Shown one piece after another: positions 16,371 to 24,837 of a stretch of 38,649 bases of DNA (positions are counted from its first letter, which is position 1; each line of letters opens with the position of its first letter). A program made the position numbers and the translations under genes. Source of the stretch: M55B127 sp035269185 (GTDB taxonomy: Bacteria > Bacillota > Halanaerobiia > Halanaerobiales > M55B127); the NCBI GenBank assembly GCA_964430875.1, contig CAYSHP010000016.1:1-38649 (forward strand). Reading direction: 5' to 3'. The notes beneath the pieces were generated by a model, which saw only the letters and a list, made by a program, of their open reading frames with translations, made no database searches and was not told the origin of the DNA.

Positions 16371-17350
16371 TAACTATCCGCCCCCTTTAGGGGATAATGA
16401 CATGAAACTCGGTGGCCATTAAAAATTTCTCTAATATGGGGTTCTGTTTTTTTACATTTCTCTTGACTATATGAACATCTTGGTGCAAAATTACATCCTA
16501 CCGGTAGTGCAAACATATTTGGTACCATGCCCGGAATTTGCGATAACCTACTTTTTTTATCATGTAACCTGGGTATCGAATTTAATAGTCCATTCGTATA
16601 AGGATGTGCTGATTTATAAATTATGTCATCAATACTACCAGATTCTAAAACTTTTCCACAATATAGCACTATCACTCTATCTGCCATTTCAGATACTACT
16701 GCAAGATCATGAGTAATTAATATCAGAGAAGTCTGTTTTTCTTTAACTAATTTGCCCATTAATTTTAGAATCTGACTTTGAATTGTCACATCTAAAGCTG
16801 TAGTCGGCTCATCTGCAATAATAAGTTCAGGTTCAGCTGCCAAAGCAGTGGCAATTATTACTCTTTGCCTCATCCCCCCACTAAATTGGTGTGGATAAGA
16901 ATTAAGTCTTTCAGAGGGCTGAGGTATACCTACATCTTTTAATAGTTGGATACACCTCTTTTTTCTCTGTTTAGCATTCATTTCAGTATGAAGTTTTAAA
17001 ACTTCTTCCATCTGCTGTTGTATTGTATAAAGTGGATTAAGAGAAGTCATAGGGTCTTGAAAGATCATTGAAATTTCACTACCTCTAATCTCTTTCATCT
17101 CTTTTTCATTCATTTTTACTATATCTTCATCTTTAAAGAGAATTTGTCCCTCTTCAATTTTACCCGGTTCTTCAATTAATTTTAATAATGAAAAGCCTGT
17201 AACTGACTTGCCACCTCCGGATTCACCCACAATACCTAATATCTCACCTTTTTTTAAATCAAAACTTACTCCATCTACTGCTTTCACTATACCTTTAAAT
17301 GTATGAAAATAAGTTTTCAAGTTTTTAACTTCTAATAACCTGTTTTCCAT
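16370..17350 (-). CDS. Peptide-type ABC transporter ATPase (DppD/OppD family), importer 2
   Basis: This is a 326-aa ATPase partner of the downstream OppF-like protein. It has Walker A GESGGGKS, IFQDPMTSLNPL, signature FSGGMRQR, Walker B LIIADEPTTALD and ILITHDLAVV. The C-terminal CNFAPRCSYSQEKC with a later CHY gives the four cysteines of the DppD-type cluster. ATG follows GAGGTG. It is 15 bases after the DppC-type gene and overlaps the next gene by one base. Confidence 0.95.
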   Translation of the reverse strand: MENRLLEVKNLKTYFHTFKGIVKAVDGVSFDLKKGEILGIVGESGGGKSVTGFSLLKLIEEPGKIEEGQILFKDEDIVKMNEKEMKEIRGSEISMIFQDPMTSLNPLYTIQQQMEEVLKLHTEMNAKQRKKRCIQLLKDVGIPQPSERLNSYPHQFSGGMRQRVIIATALAAEPELIIADEPTTALDVTIQSQILKLMGKLVKEKQTSLILITHDLAVVSEMADRVIVLYCGKVLESGSIDDIIYKSAHPYTNGLLNSIPRLHDKKSRLSQIPGMVPNMFALPVGCNFAPRCSYSQEKCKKTEPHIREIFNGHRVSCHYPLKGADS

Positions 17351-17365
17351 CTTTTACACCTCATT

Positions 17366-18292
17366 CTATTTCAACCTCGGATTCAACTCATCTCGTAGAA
17401 AGTCACCTAACATATTTATACCAAAAACTAAAAGCATAATAAATAAGCCGGGAAAAGTTGATGCCCACCATAATCCACTAAATAACACATCATAGCCATT
17501 TTTAACTAAGAGTCCGAGCGAAGGTCTTGTTACTGGAACTCCTACGCCGAGAAAGCTTAAAGTTGCCTCAGTTAAAATAAAAGTGCCTACTTGAATGGTG
17601 GCAATAACTATCAGGGAAGTAACTACATTAGGCAAAATATGTTTAGCAATAATTTTAATATTGGGAAGTCCAATTACTTTTCCGGCTTCCACATATTCTT
17701 TCTTTTTTTCTGAAAGAGTTGCTCCCCGTACAGTCCTGGCATAAATCACCCAACCCACTAAAGTAAGAGCAATCAATAAGTTACCTATTCCACGACCAGA
17801 TATGGACATAATAAAAAGAGCAATTAAGGTCGCGGGAAAAGAAAGTTGAATATCGGCTATTCTCATTATAATGGCATCAATTTTACCCCCATAATAACCG
17901 GCGGCTAAACCTAAGATAGTACCTATTACACAGGAAAAAATCATGCCAGTTAAACCTATAAAAAGAGAAATCCTGCTGCCATAAACTATACTACTTAAGA
18001 TATCTCTGCCTTGAGCATCAGTTCCTAAGGGAAACCTCCATTCTCCTCCTTCTGACCATGCAGGTGCCTTATAAGCATCCATTAAACTAATTTCCCTTAA
18101 GTCATAAGGGTTTTGTGTGACTATAAAAGGTCCAATAGTCGTCATTAAAATAAAAACCAATATAATAATAGTACCTAAAATAGCAGGTATATTATTTTTA
18201 TAATTATAAAAGAATTCAGATTTTAAAAATCTTTCCAGTGTGCCTGGTTCTTCAATTTTTATTTCATAAGCTGTTGTTTGAGTATCAGCCAC
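17366..18292 (-). CDS. Peptide-type ABC transporter permease (DppC family), importer 2
   Basis: This is a 308-aa permease. It has a first membrane span around residues 35-55, the extracytoplasmic FPLGTDAQGRDILSSIVYGSR, then five hydrophobic segments. The EAA-loop stretch reads YVEAGKVIGLPNIKIIAKHILPN. It ends in LRDELNPRLK. The start is GTG closely behind AGGTG and only 4 bases from the DppB stop, so the two are translationally coupled. Confidence 0.93.
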   Translation of the reverse strand: MADTQTTAYEIKIEEPGTLERFLKSEFFYNYKNNIPAILGTIIILVFILMTTIGPFIVTQNPYDLREISLMDAYKAPAWSEGGEWRFPLGTDAQGRDILSSIVYGSRISLFIGLTGMIFSCVIGTILGLAAGYYGGKIDAIIMRIADIQLSFPATLIALFIMSISGRGIGNLLIALTLVGWVIYARTVRGATLSEKKKEYVEAGKVIGLPNIKIIAKHILPNVVTSLIVIATIQVGTFILTEATLSFLGVGVPVTRPSLGLLVKNGYDVLFSGLWWASTFPGLFIMLLVFGINMLGDFLRDELNPRLK

Positions 18293-18296
18293 TTTT

Positions 18297-19262
18297 TCAC
18301 CTCAAATCTATCCGTGGATCAATACTTGAATAAAGAATATCCACAATAAAATTTAATAGTACAAAAATAAATGAAACAATCATTAAATAAGCTACCATTA
18401 CCGGACGATCCGAACGATTTATAGAATCAATTAATAACTTACCCATTCCTGGCCAAGAAAAAATCGTTTCTGTAACCGTCGCAAAAGCAATGATTTTACC
18501 AATCTGAATACCAAAAACTGTAATAACAGGAATAAGTGCATTTTTCAAAGCATGTCTAAATAATATAGTTTTTTGCAAGGCTCCTTTTGATCTTGCAAAC
18601 TTAATAAAATCCTGTTTCATAACTTCCATCATGCCAGCTCTTGTTAATCTAAGTAATATTGCCATGCTCTGAACTGATAACATAATGGCTGGCAATATAA
18701 TGTGCCGAAATCCATCTGGAGTAAAAATACTTATTCTCATCCCCCAAAAATTCACTACATCGCCCCGCCCAGAAGAAGGCATAATCCTAAAATGAACTGC
18801 AAAAACAAAAATAAGCATCATACCTACCCAAAAATTGGGCAGTGATATTCCCAATAGAGAACCTAACATAATGGTTTTACTGCTTTTCTTGTTGGGATAA
18901 GCCCCCGCAAATACCCCCAAGGGTATTGCAACCAAAATAGAAATAATAACAGAAACAAAAACCAATTCAAAAGTTGCTGGCATCCTTTCCACTATTAACT
19001 TAAGAGCTGACTGGCCAAATACATATGAAATACCAAAATTACCACGCATAATATTTTGTAAAAATATAAAATACTGCACTATTAAAGGTTTATCCAAACC
19101 TAATTCTGCTCTGGCATTATCAATTTGAGCTTGGGTGGCATCTGGAGGAACAAGCATAAGAACAGGATCACCGGTAAAACTCATAATAAAAAAAACAATA
19201 ATTGAGACCACAAAAAGCACAATTATCATTTGATATAATCGTTTAAGAATATATTTAAACAT
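18297..19262 (-). CDS. Peptide-type ABC transporter permease (DppB family), importer 2
   Basis: This is a permease of about 321 aa beginning MFKYILKRLYQMIIVLFVVS. It has FLQNIMRGNFGISYVFG in the extracytoplasmic part and DFIKFARSKGALQKTILFRHALKNAL as the EAA loop. It ends in SSIDPRIDLR. ATG 19262 is preferred because GGAGG sits 8 bases upstream. A TTG at 19280 is also in frame. It follows binding protein 2 after a strong terminator-like hairpin, so read-through probably sets its expression level. Confidence 0.92.
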   Translation of the reverse strand: MFKYILKRLYQMIIVLFVVSIIVFFIMSFTGDPVLMLVPPDATQAQIDNARAELGLDKPLIVQYFIFLQNIMRGNFGISYVFGQSALKLIVERMPATFELVFVSVIISILVAIPLGVFAGAYPNKKSSKTIMLGSLLGISLPNFWVGMMLIFVFAVHFRIMPSSGRGDVVNFWGMRISIFTPDGFRHIILPAIMLSVQSMAILLRLTRAGMMEVMKQDFIKFARSKGALQKTILFRHALKNALIPVITVFGIQIGKIIAFATVTETIFSWPGMGKLLIDSINRSDRPVMVAYLMIVSFIFVLLNFIVDILYSSIDPRIDLR

Positions 19263-19297
19263 ATATCTTCTATCCTCCAATCTATAAATAAGAAAAA

Positions 19298-19319
19298 AAG
19301 GGAGGTTTTAACCTCCCTT
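19298..19319 (-). terminator. Intra-operon terminator/attenuator between binding protein 2 and its permeases
   Basis: A perfect 10-bp stem (AAGGGAGGTT, 19298-19307, with 19310-19319) lies 10 bases past the binding-protein stop. On the minus strand it is followed by TTTTTTCTTATTTAT, a textbook intrinsic terminator. Since the permease genes continue 36 bases on, it most likely acts as a partial terminator. Confidence 0.8.
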
Positions 19320-19328
19320 GGTATTTAA

Positions 19329-20876
19329 TTATTTGCTAAGACTCATCTCAGAAACAAGTATATAATTATCCACACGAGGAGTATAGTTTATAAAATCCTT
19401 TTTAGCTAAAAGATCTTCTTGATAATAGAGAGGTATCAAAGCTAGATCGTCTAATGCTATTTTAGTCGCTTTTTGTAAATACTCATCTCTTTCTTCTAAG
19501 CTAGCAGTTGAGCTGGCATTAATTACTGCTTGATCAAATTCTGAATTCGTATAATGGCCTCTATTTGAGCCGCCCAAACCTTCATATTTATCTCTTGTTA
19601 CCAAGAATACTTCATACATACGACCTGCACCGCCTGAAGTAGCTGACCAACCTGACATTACGAGACTAGATTTATCTCCAGGCCTTACATAATCAAAAAA
19701 TAACGATTTCGGCATTAAATTAAGTTCTATATTGATTCCCACTTTTGATAACTGACTTGCTATCGCTTGTGCTACTTGAGCATCGTTAACATATCTATCA
19801 TTAGGTGAATCTAAAGTAACGGTGAATCCATCTGGATAACCCGCTTCTGCTAATAATTCACGAGCTTTTTCAGGATCATAAGGATATCTTTCAACTCCAT
19901 CAACATAACCTAAATGTGTAGACTGAACATACTGTTCAGCCGGATAAGCATGCCCGTTCATTGTAAACTCAACAATTGCTTCTACATTAATGCCATAATA
20001 AATGGCCTGTCTTACCCTTAAATCTTTGAGAGGATTTTCGGGCAGATCAATAGCAGGTGATTTATCTCTCCAGCCGTCTAAGTGTAAATAAATTAACCTA
20101 AGACTAGGCTTTTTTATTAAATTTAAATCTTCATTGTTTTCGATTCTTTCTGCATCTCTAACCGGTACATCATTAATGAAATCTACATCTCCACTTAATA
20201 AAGCAGCTGTTCGAGTTGCATTGTTTGTTATAGGTCTAAATACAACATTTTCGATCTCAGGAACATCACCCCAATAATCTTCATTGACTTCCATGGTAAT
20301 ATGGTCCGCTTTTATCCATTCCACTAATTTATATGGACCGGTACCTATTGGTTCAACATTGAATTTTTCATCGCCAACTTCTTCAACATAATCTTTATCT
20401 ACAATTTTAACATGTTCTAAATCACGCAGTAATACAGCATAAGGTTTTGTTGTTACAATTTTAACCGTATATTCATCAATTACATCCACTGAATCAATAT
20501 TTGAAACTATGTTTGCAATTATTGTACCTCTTACTCTGTCGATAGAATAGGCTACATCTTCAGCTGTAAAAGCATTGCCATTATGAAATTCTACTCCCTC
20601 CTCCAACTGAAATACCCATTCAGTATCATTATACCTTACCCAGTTTTTAGCCAAACCAGGTACTACTTCTAAATCTTTGGTAAAATGAACCAGTGAATCA
20701 AATATGTGAGCACACAACATATTAGTTGTGGTCTCATTTTGCTGATGAGGGTCCAAATAAAGGGCATCGTTTGCGATTCCAATCGTTATCTCATCTTCTT
20801 GGGCTAGACTTAAAGAACTAAATACCATGACAAATAAAAATACAACAGATAATAAAATTACTACTCTTTTGTTCAT
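19329..20876 (-). CDS. Peptide-type ABC transporter solute-binding protein (SBP_bac_5), importer 2
   Basis: This is a 515-aa family 5 binding protein. It has a signal peptide ending SSLSLAQ with no lipobox cysteine, then LDPHQQNETT, VPGLAKNWVRYNDTEWVFQL, TAEDVAYSIDRVRG and GTGPYKLVEW. LRVRQAIYYGINVEAIV and ARELLAEAGYPDGFT follow in the second half. It is the first gene of the importer 2 unit and has a GGAGGAG site before the ATG. The cargo is unknown. The following M20 hydrolases suggest short peptides or N-acylated amino acids. Confidence 0.94.
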   Translation of the reverse strand: MNKRVVILLSVVFLFVMVFSSLSLAQEDEITIGIANDALYLDPHQQNETTTNMLCAHIFDSLVHFTKDLEVVPGLAKNWVRYNDTEWVFQLEEGVEFHNGNAFTAEDVAYSIDRVRGTIIANIVSNIDSVDVIDEYTVKIVTTKPYAVLLRDLEHVKIVDKDYVEEVGDEKFNVEPIGTGPYKLVEWIKADHITMEVNEDYWGDVPEIENVVFRPITNNATRTAALLSGDVDFINDVPVRDAERIENNEDLNLIKKPSLRLIYLHLDGWRDKSPAIDLPENPLKDLRVRQAIYYGINVEAIVEFTMNGHAYPAEQYVQSTHLGYVDGVERYPYDPEKARELLAEAGYPDGFTVTLDSPNDRYVNDAQVAQAIASQLSKVGINIELNLMPKSLFFDYVRPGDKSSLVMSGWSATSGGAGRMYEVFLVTRDKYEGLGGSNRGHYTNSEFDQAVINASSTASLEERDEYLQKATKIALDDLALIPLYYQEDLLAKKDFINYTPRVDNYILVSEMSLSK

Positions 20877-20905
20877 CTAATTCTCTCCTCCTCTTATTTT
20901 ATATC

Positions 20906-20927
20906 AATCTTCTATGATTAGAAGATT
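20906..20927. repeat. Perfect inverted repeat upstream of binding protein 2
   Basis: AATCTTCT and AGAAGATT flank a 6-base centre about 30 bases upstream of the binding-protein 2 start. On the minus strand a TATAAA lies just downstream, so the repeat could be an operator overlapping a promoter. No T-run follows, so a terminator is less likely. Confidence 0.45.
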
Positions 20928-20966
20928 AAAAACATAACTGTTTTTAAAAAATAGATATATTTCCTT

Positions 20967-21086
20967 TTAACTACTTTCTTTTATTAATAATTTAAATATT
21001 TTAAGCTTATCTAAATGTTTTTTTGTCATCATCTCGGGATGCCACTGAACGCCTAATAAAAATTGTTGTGCCGGCTCGCCCTCTTT
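20967..21086 (-). pseudogene. 3' remnant of a class I glutamine amidotransferase (peptidase C26 / PuuD type)
   Basis: On the minus strand, in a frame different from the regulator remnant, about 40 codons read KEGEPAQQFLLGVQWHPE, then MMTKKHLDKLKIFKLLIKESS and a stop at 20967-20969. GVQWHPE is the signature around the catalytic His and Glu of class I GATase-fold hydrolases such as gamma-glutamyl-GABA hydrolase. The tail length after it is normal for that family. Everything upstream is missing: an in-frame stop at 21087-21089 precedes it and the adjoining sequence is the 3' end of a sigma-54 regulator. It is therefore the scar of a deletion that removed most of the gene. Confidence 0.7.
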
Positions 21087-23083
21087 TTATCTTAACTATA
21101 TTATGAGCATTAAGAAACTTTAAAATACTTCTTATTTCCTGTTCAGTTAAAAACACATTTACTTTTAAAGCGATTTTTGATATAATTTTTCTTCCACATC
21201 TTTCATTATTATTATATTTATCTTCTAATACTAAAAGCACAAAAGTATAATCTATCAAATTTTTATTAGCATCATTTTTTATTTTTTTATCAAAATTATA
21301 TCATCATCTTTTTGAAATCTCTTTTATTCCTTGTTTATGGTAAAAAGAAGGTCTTCCATGACTATTTTTTCTTTTCTCAAATTAGTTAAGTATTCAATGT
21401 AATTTCTAAGTTCTCTGACATTACCATTCCAATGATGACTTAAAAATCTTTCTTTCATATCAGGTGTTAACTTAAAATCAGTATCAAACTCTTTTTTAAA
21501 TTCTTCTATTAATGATAGAATGTCTTCTGTTCTTTCTCTTAAAGGCGGTATTCTTAAAGGTAATATACTCAAACGATAATATAGATCTTCTCAAAATTTG
21601 TTTTCCTGCATTAATTCATAAAGATCTCGGTTAGAGGCAGTAATTATACGAACATCAACATTAATGACCCTTTCTCCCCCTATACGCATAATTTCTCTTT
21701 CCTCTAAAATCCTTAATAGTCGTGCCTGTAATTCTAAGGGGATTTCTCCTATTTCATCTAAGAGTAAGGTCCCATTATGGGCTAATTCAAATAAGCCAGG
21801 TTTCACCTCTTTTTTTGCCCCCGTAAAAGCCCCTTCTGCATAACCAAAAAGTTTACTTTCAAGAAGGCTTTCTGGGAGAGCGGCACAATTTACTGCTACA
21901 AACTGAGATTTTTTTCTATTTGAATCATTGTGAATGGCCTGAGCAAAAAGTTCTTTTCCAGTACCACTTTCTCCGGTAAGCAAAATTGTGGATTCTGCTT
22001 TTGCCATACGTTTAGCAATCTTTTTACATTTGTTCAGTTTTTTACTTTTACCAGAAATATCCGGAAAAGTATATTTAGTAAAATGCCCTTTATGAATCAG
22101 CTGGGCTCTTAATTTTTGTTGTCTTTTTTCTGTATCACTAAATTTTTTAATTATTGCTACAGCTCCATATATATCCCCAAGATTTTTAATAGGATTTACA
22201 CTTAACACAATATCTGTTTTATCTACCTTAACTATTCTTTCTTGTATGGGGTTACCCGTTAGTAATACTTCTTCAAATGGAATATTATTAAATAATCTTT
22301 CTGCCTTAGATCCAATCAATTATTTTCTTTTCTTATTCAATATATTCATTACATTATCATCAACTAAATTAATTGTTCCCAAAGTGTTAACACCAATTAT
22401 TCCAACATTGAGCAACTTTGATATCATATCCAGCTGATTTTCTAGACTATTTGTCTTTCCAGAATTTTTTCTAACCCAAAACTTATGGGCACAATAATAT
22501 TAAAATAATTGATCAATTTTTTTGAAGATATAAGATAATTGAGTTGAAATTTTATGATAATGTCCATAATAGTGCTGATGCCTGGCACTCTATCTCCAAT
22601 ATTTATTATTCTTTTTACGGTAGAAGGCACATACTTTTCTTCACTAGGAGTTATTGCTAAATCAATATCAGGAATTTTATTAATAATCGGAAATATAGGT
22701 TTTAAATCAAGACTGCGTGCCCCTAGCTGACTAATTAAAGAAATTGTATCTATTGCCATGTTGGCATTAACATTTACAAGCATTGCTTTGGTACCAGGTT
22801 CAATCTTCATTAGTTTATTAAATCCATTTTTGGTTAAAGTACGCTTGATAACTCTAATCTCTTTCCCAGACTGAACATATTTATTAGCCTCTTCAAAAAT
22901 AGTTCTATCAGGGACTAAAAAGAGAGCAGCCTGTAGTGGACTCTTAAGCTTGTCTCTTTCAAATGAATAATAGTTTATAATAACATCATCTGCAAATATT
23001 TTACTAAATTCTGATAATAAAAAATTAGCTGTTTTTACTGATTTTGATATTATTGTTAAACTCTTTTTACTCAACGCAAACAC
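21041..23083 (-). pseudogene. Decayed sigma-54-dependent activator (PrpR-like N-domain, PAS, AAA+)
   Basis: Pieces in series match the intact activator at 33596-35632. A PrpR_N-like part (23083-22442) is followed by a PAS part in another frame (about 22444-22323). Then come an AAA+ part with GESGTGKE, GAFTGAK and LLDEIGEIPLELQARLLRILEE (22319-21591), the rest of the AAA+ domain with LPLRIPPLRERTEDI (21590-21324), and a C-terminal winged-helix part (about 21270-21075). Lesions seen: a frameshift near 22445-22490, an in-frame TAA at 22320-22322, and an in-frame TGA at 21591-21593 within F-stop-EDLYYRL, where the family has Arg (CGA to TGA). A second frameshift lies between 21258 and 21324, and the last ~14 codons are lost at the junction with the amidotransferase remnant. 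GTG 23083 is the apparent original start. Confidence 0.9.
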
Positions 23084-23460
23084 TCCATTATTTATATTAA
23101 TTGCAGTAATTCATAATTAAATAAATATAAAATATTATTATATATATATTCAAGATTAACTATTATTCACCTTTAATAATCCCTTTTTTATGATTTATAT
23201 TCAAAAACTTCAATGACTTTTAGCATCCTTTTATTAATTATTTTTACAGTATTTCATTTATCCTTATAGTAGCTTTACATAATCTTGTTTTTTCTTTTTT
23301 TAGGCAAATCTTTTTGAAAATATGTATTTATGATGTTGATTGCATTTTCTATTTATAACAAGACTATTCTCTTTTTTTGCTTTTAACTTTCCTTTTATCT
23401 TTTTCTTTATAAATATAAAGATAGGCTAATATAAATTGAATCTAATACAAGTATTGATAT
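23084..23460. other. Intergenic AT-rich stretch
   Basis: This gap separates the decayed activator from the third dipeptidase gene. I see no open reading frame of note, no strong promoter and no GC-rich terminator. A short AT palindrome at 23406-23421 (CTTTATA/TATAAAG) is the only structure, and it is weak. Confidence 0.5.
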
Positions 23461-24666
23461 TTATACCCATACTTCATCTAACAACCTCATTGTATTTCCG
23501 CCGACTGCTTTTGCTATCTCATCATTAGAATAACCATGTTTTACAAACCAGCCTATAATATTATGGAAGTTCTCAGATGGGTTATCAAGACCGGCAACAT
23601 AATCTACTTTAGGATGATTTGGTGTCTTATTTTTTTCCATTTGATCTATGGAAAGAAACTTTCTAAACTCATCATGTAGTGCAACATGGTCACCAAAGTT
23701 TGTATCAGGTCCAAATGTTACATGATCAATCCCAACTAGGTCCACAATATATTCAAAGTGTTCCATTACGGACTCAAGACTATGTTCCCGATGGTTTTCA
23801 GTAATAGTAGTATGTGGGGCTGCCTCTACTGCAATAACTCCACCTTTTTTAGCACAGGCTTTGATTACCTCATCAGGTTTTAAACGGTTAATATCCCAAA
23901 GGCTGCGAGCACCTGCATGGTTAATAAAAATAGGATAATCACTTTTTTCAATTACATCTAAACAAGTTTGGTCACTGGCGTGCGAAACATCAATTGCCAT
24001 CCCAATTTTATTCATTCTTTCGACAGCCTGTTCACCGAATTTTGTTAGTCCTCCATCACCTTTTTCGCGTAATCCGGTACCCAAACTATTTGATTCGCTA
24101 TATACAATACCCATACACCTCACACCAAAACCATATAGTATATCTATGCGGTCAACTTCATTTTCAATCATAGTAGAAGATTCTAAAGATGTTATTAAGG
24201 CAACCTGACCATTTTCTTTGGCTTTTTTAATATCTTCAACATTTTCAGCACGAACATACATATCCTGATGGGCTACATCACAATACTTCATACCTAAATT
24301 ATAGAGAATATCATTCCATTTCCAGCCATGTTTAGATGTTATTATACAAGAACCATCTAAAAAATTATCAAATACAGCATCCATACCTGAAACTGAGAGT
24401 CCTTCATAACCGGTATACTCTCGACCTAAGGAATTCATTTCAGTTAGTTCACCAATATCTTCCGGCAGTATACGCGGATGTTCATGGGCTGATATAACAA
24501 AATTTTCATCAAATATTTTTTCAACTCTTTTTTGTTCTGCTTCAGTTAATTCCAGTTCATATGGGGCAACTCTTTTTACTTGTTTAGCCAATTTAAAAGT
24601 CTTATAGTCTTTACCAGCTTCCAGGTACTGATAAGATTTATATCCCGAATATTTCTTTTTATTCAT
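23461..24666 (-). CDS. M19-type membrane dipeptidase family protein (third copy)
   Basis: This is a 401-aa homologue of renal/membrane dipeptidase, without signal peptide and so probably cytoplasmic. Family metal-site residues are recognisable: E161 (SLESSTMIE, bridging Glu), H228 (DVSHASD), H249 (NHAGARS) and D320 (FGPDTNFGDH). The first motif reads H61-E-H63 instead of the canonical HxD. A shared N-terminal extension, Y-x-GYKS-x-x-YL-x(4)-DY, of about 40 residues marks this as one subgroup with the copies at 29908 and 31175. It lies beyond a terminator from the rest of the operon, with its own AAAGGTGG site before the ATG, and I see no clear promoter. The expected role is hydrolysis of imported dipeptides. 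Confidence 0.87.
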   Translation of the reverse strand: MNKKKYSGYKSYQYLEAGKDYKTFKLAKQVKRVAPYELELTEAEQKRVEKIFDENFVISAHEHPRILPEDIGELTEMNSLGREYTGYEGLSVSGMDAVFDNFLDGSCIITSKHGWKWNDILYNLGMKYCDVAHQDMYVRAENVEDIKKAKENGQVALITSLESSTMIENEVDRIDILYGFGVRCMGIVYSESNSLGTGLREKGDGGLTKFGEQAVERMNKIGMAIDVSHASDQTCLDVIEKSDYPIFINHAGARSLWDINRLKPDEVIKACAKKGGVIAVEAAPHTTITENHREHSLESVMEHFEYIVDLVGIDHVTFGPDTNFGDHVALHDEFRKFLSIDQMEKNKTPNHPKVDYVAGLDNPSENFHNIIGWFVKHGYSNDEIAKAVGGNTMRLLDEVWV

Positions 24667-24737
24667 AATTAACCACCTTTTGTATTGTTTTCAATAACCT
24701 AATTTTTTCTTAAAAATATATAAACTTTTTAAAATAA

Positions 24738-24812
24738 AAACCTCCCCAATACCTTTCAAATAATTAAAATAGATACTTACAACCTTTGCATATAAGGTTT
24801 TTGGGGAGGTTT
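24738..24812 (-). terminator. Terminator with long loop and nested hairpin
   Basis: A 12-bp perfect stem, AAACCTCCCCAA (24738-24749) with TTGGGGAGGTTT (24801-24812), encloses about 51 bases. Within it AACCTT (24781-24786) pairs with AAGGTT (24794-24799). Read on the minus strand the structure ends in GGGGAGGTTTTTATTTT, so it should end the importer 3 transcript after the M20 gene. Confidence 0.65.
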
Positions 24813-24837
24813 ATAACTTAACTTTATTTAATTTTGA

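Noticed and set aside
21324..22319. Separate small AAA+ genes in the region of the decayed activator
   Set aside because: Both segments share one frame split by a single TGA and line up with one continuous domain of the intact paralogue.
23379..23392. Second sigma-54 promoter ahead of the decayed activator (GG and GC ten bases apart on the minus strand)
   Set aside because: Only the GG/GC pairs match; the flanking bases (AAAGGAAAG, AAAGCAAA) do not fit the consensus.
23406..23421. AT-only palindrome as terminator of the third dipeptidase gene
   Set aside because: Seven A/T-dominated pairs without a following T-run on the relevant strand; expected by chance in such AT-rich sequence.
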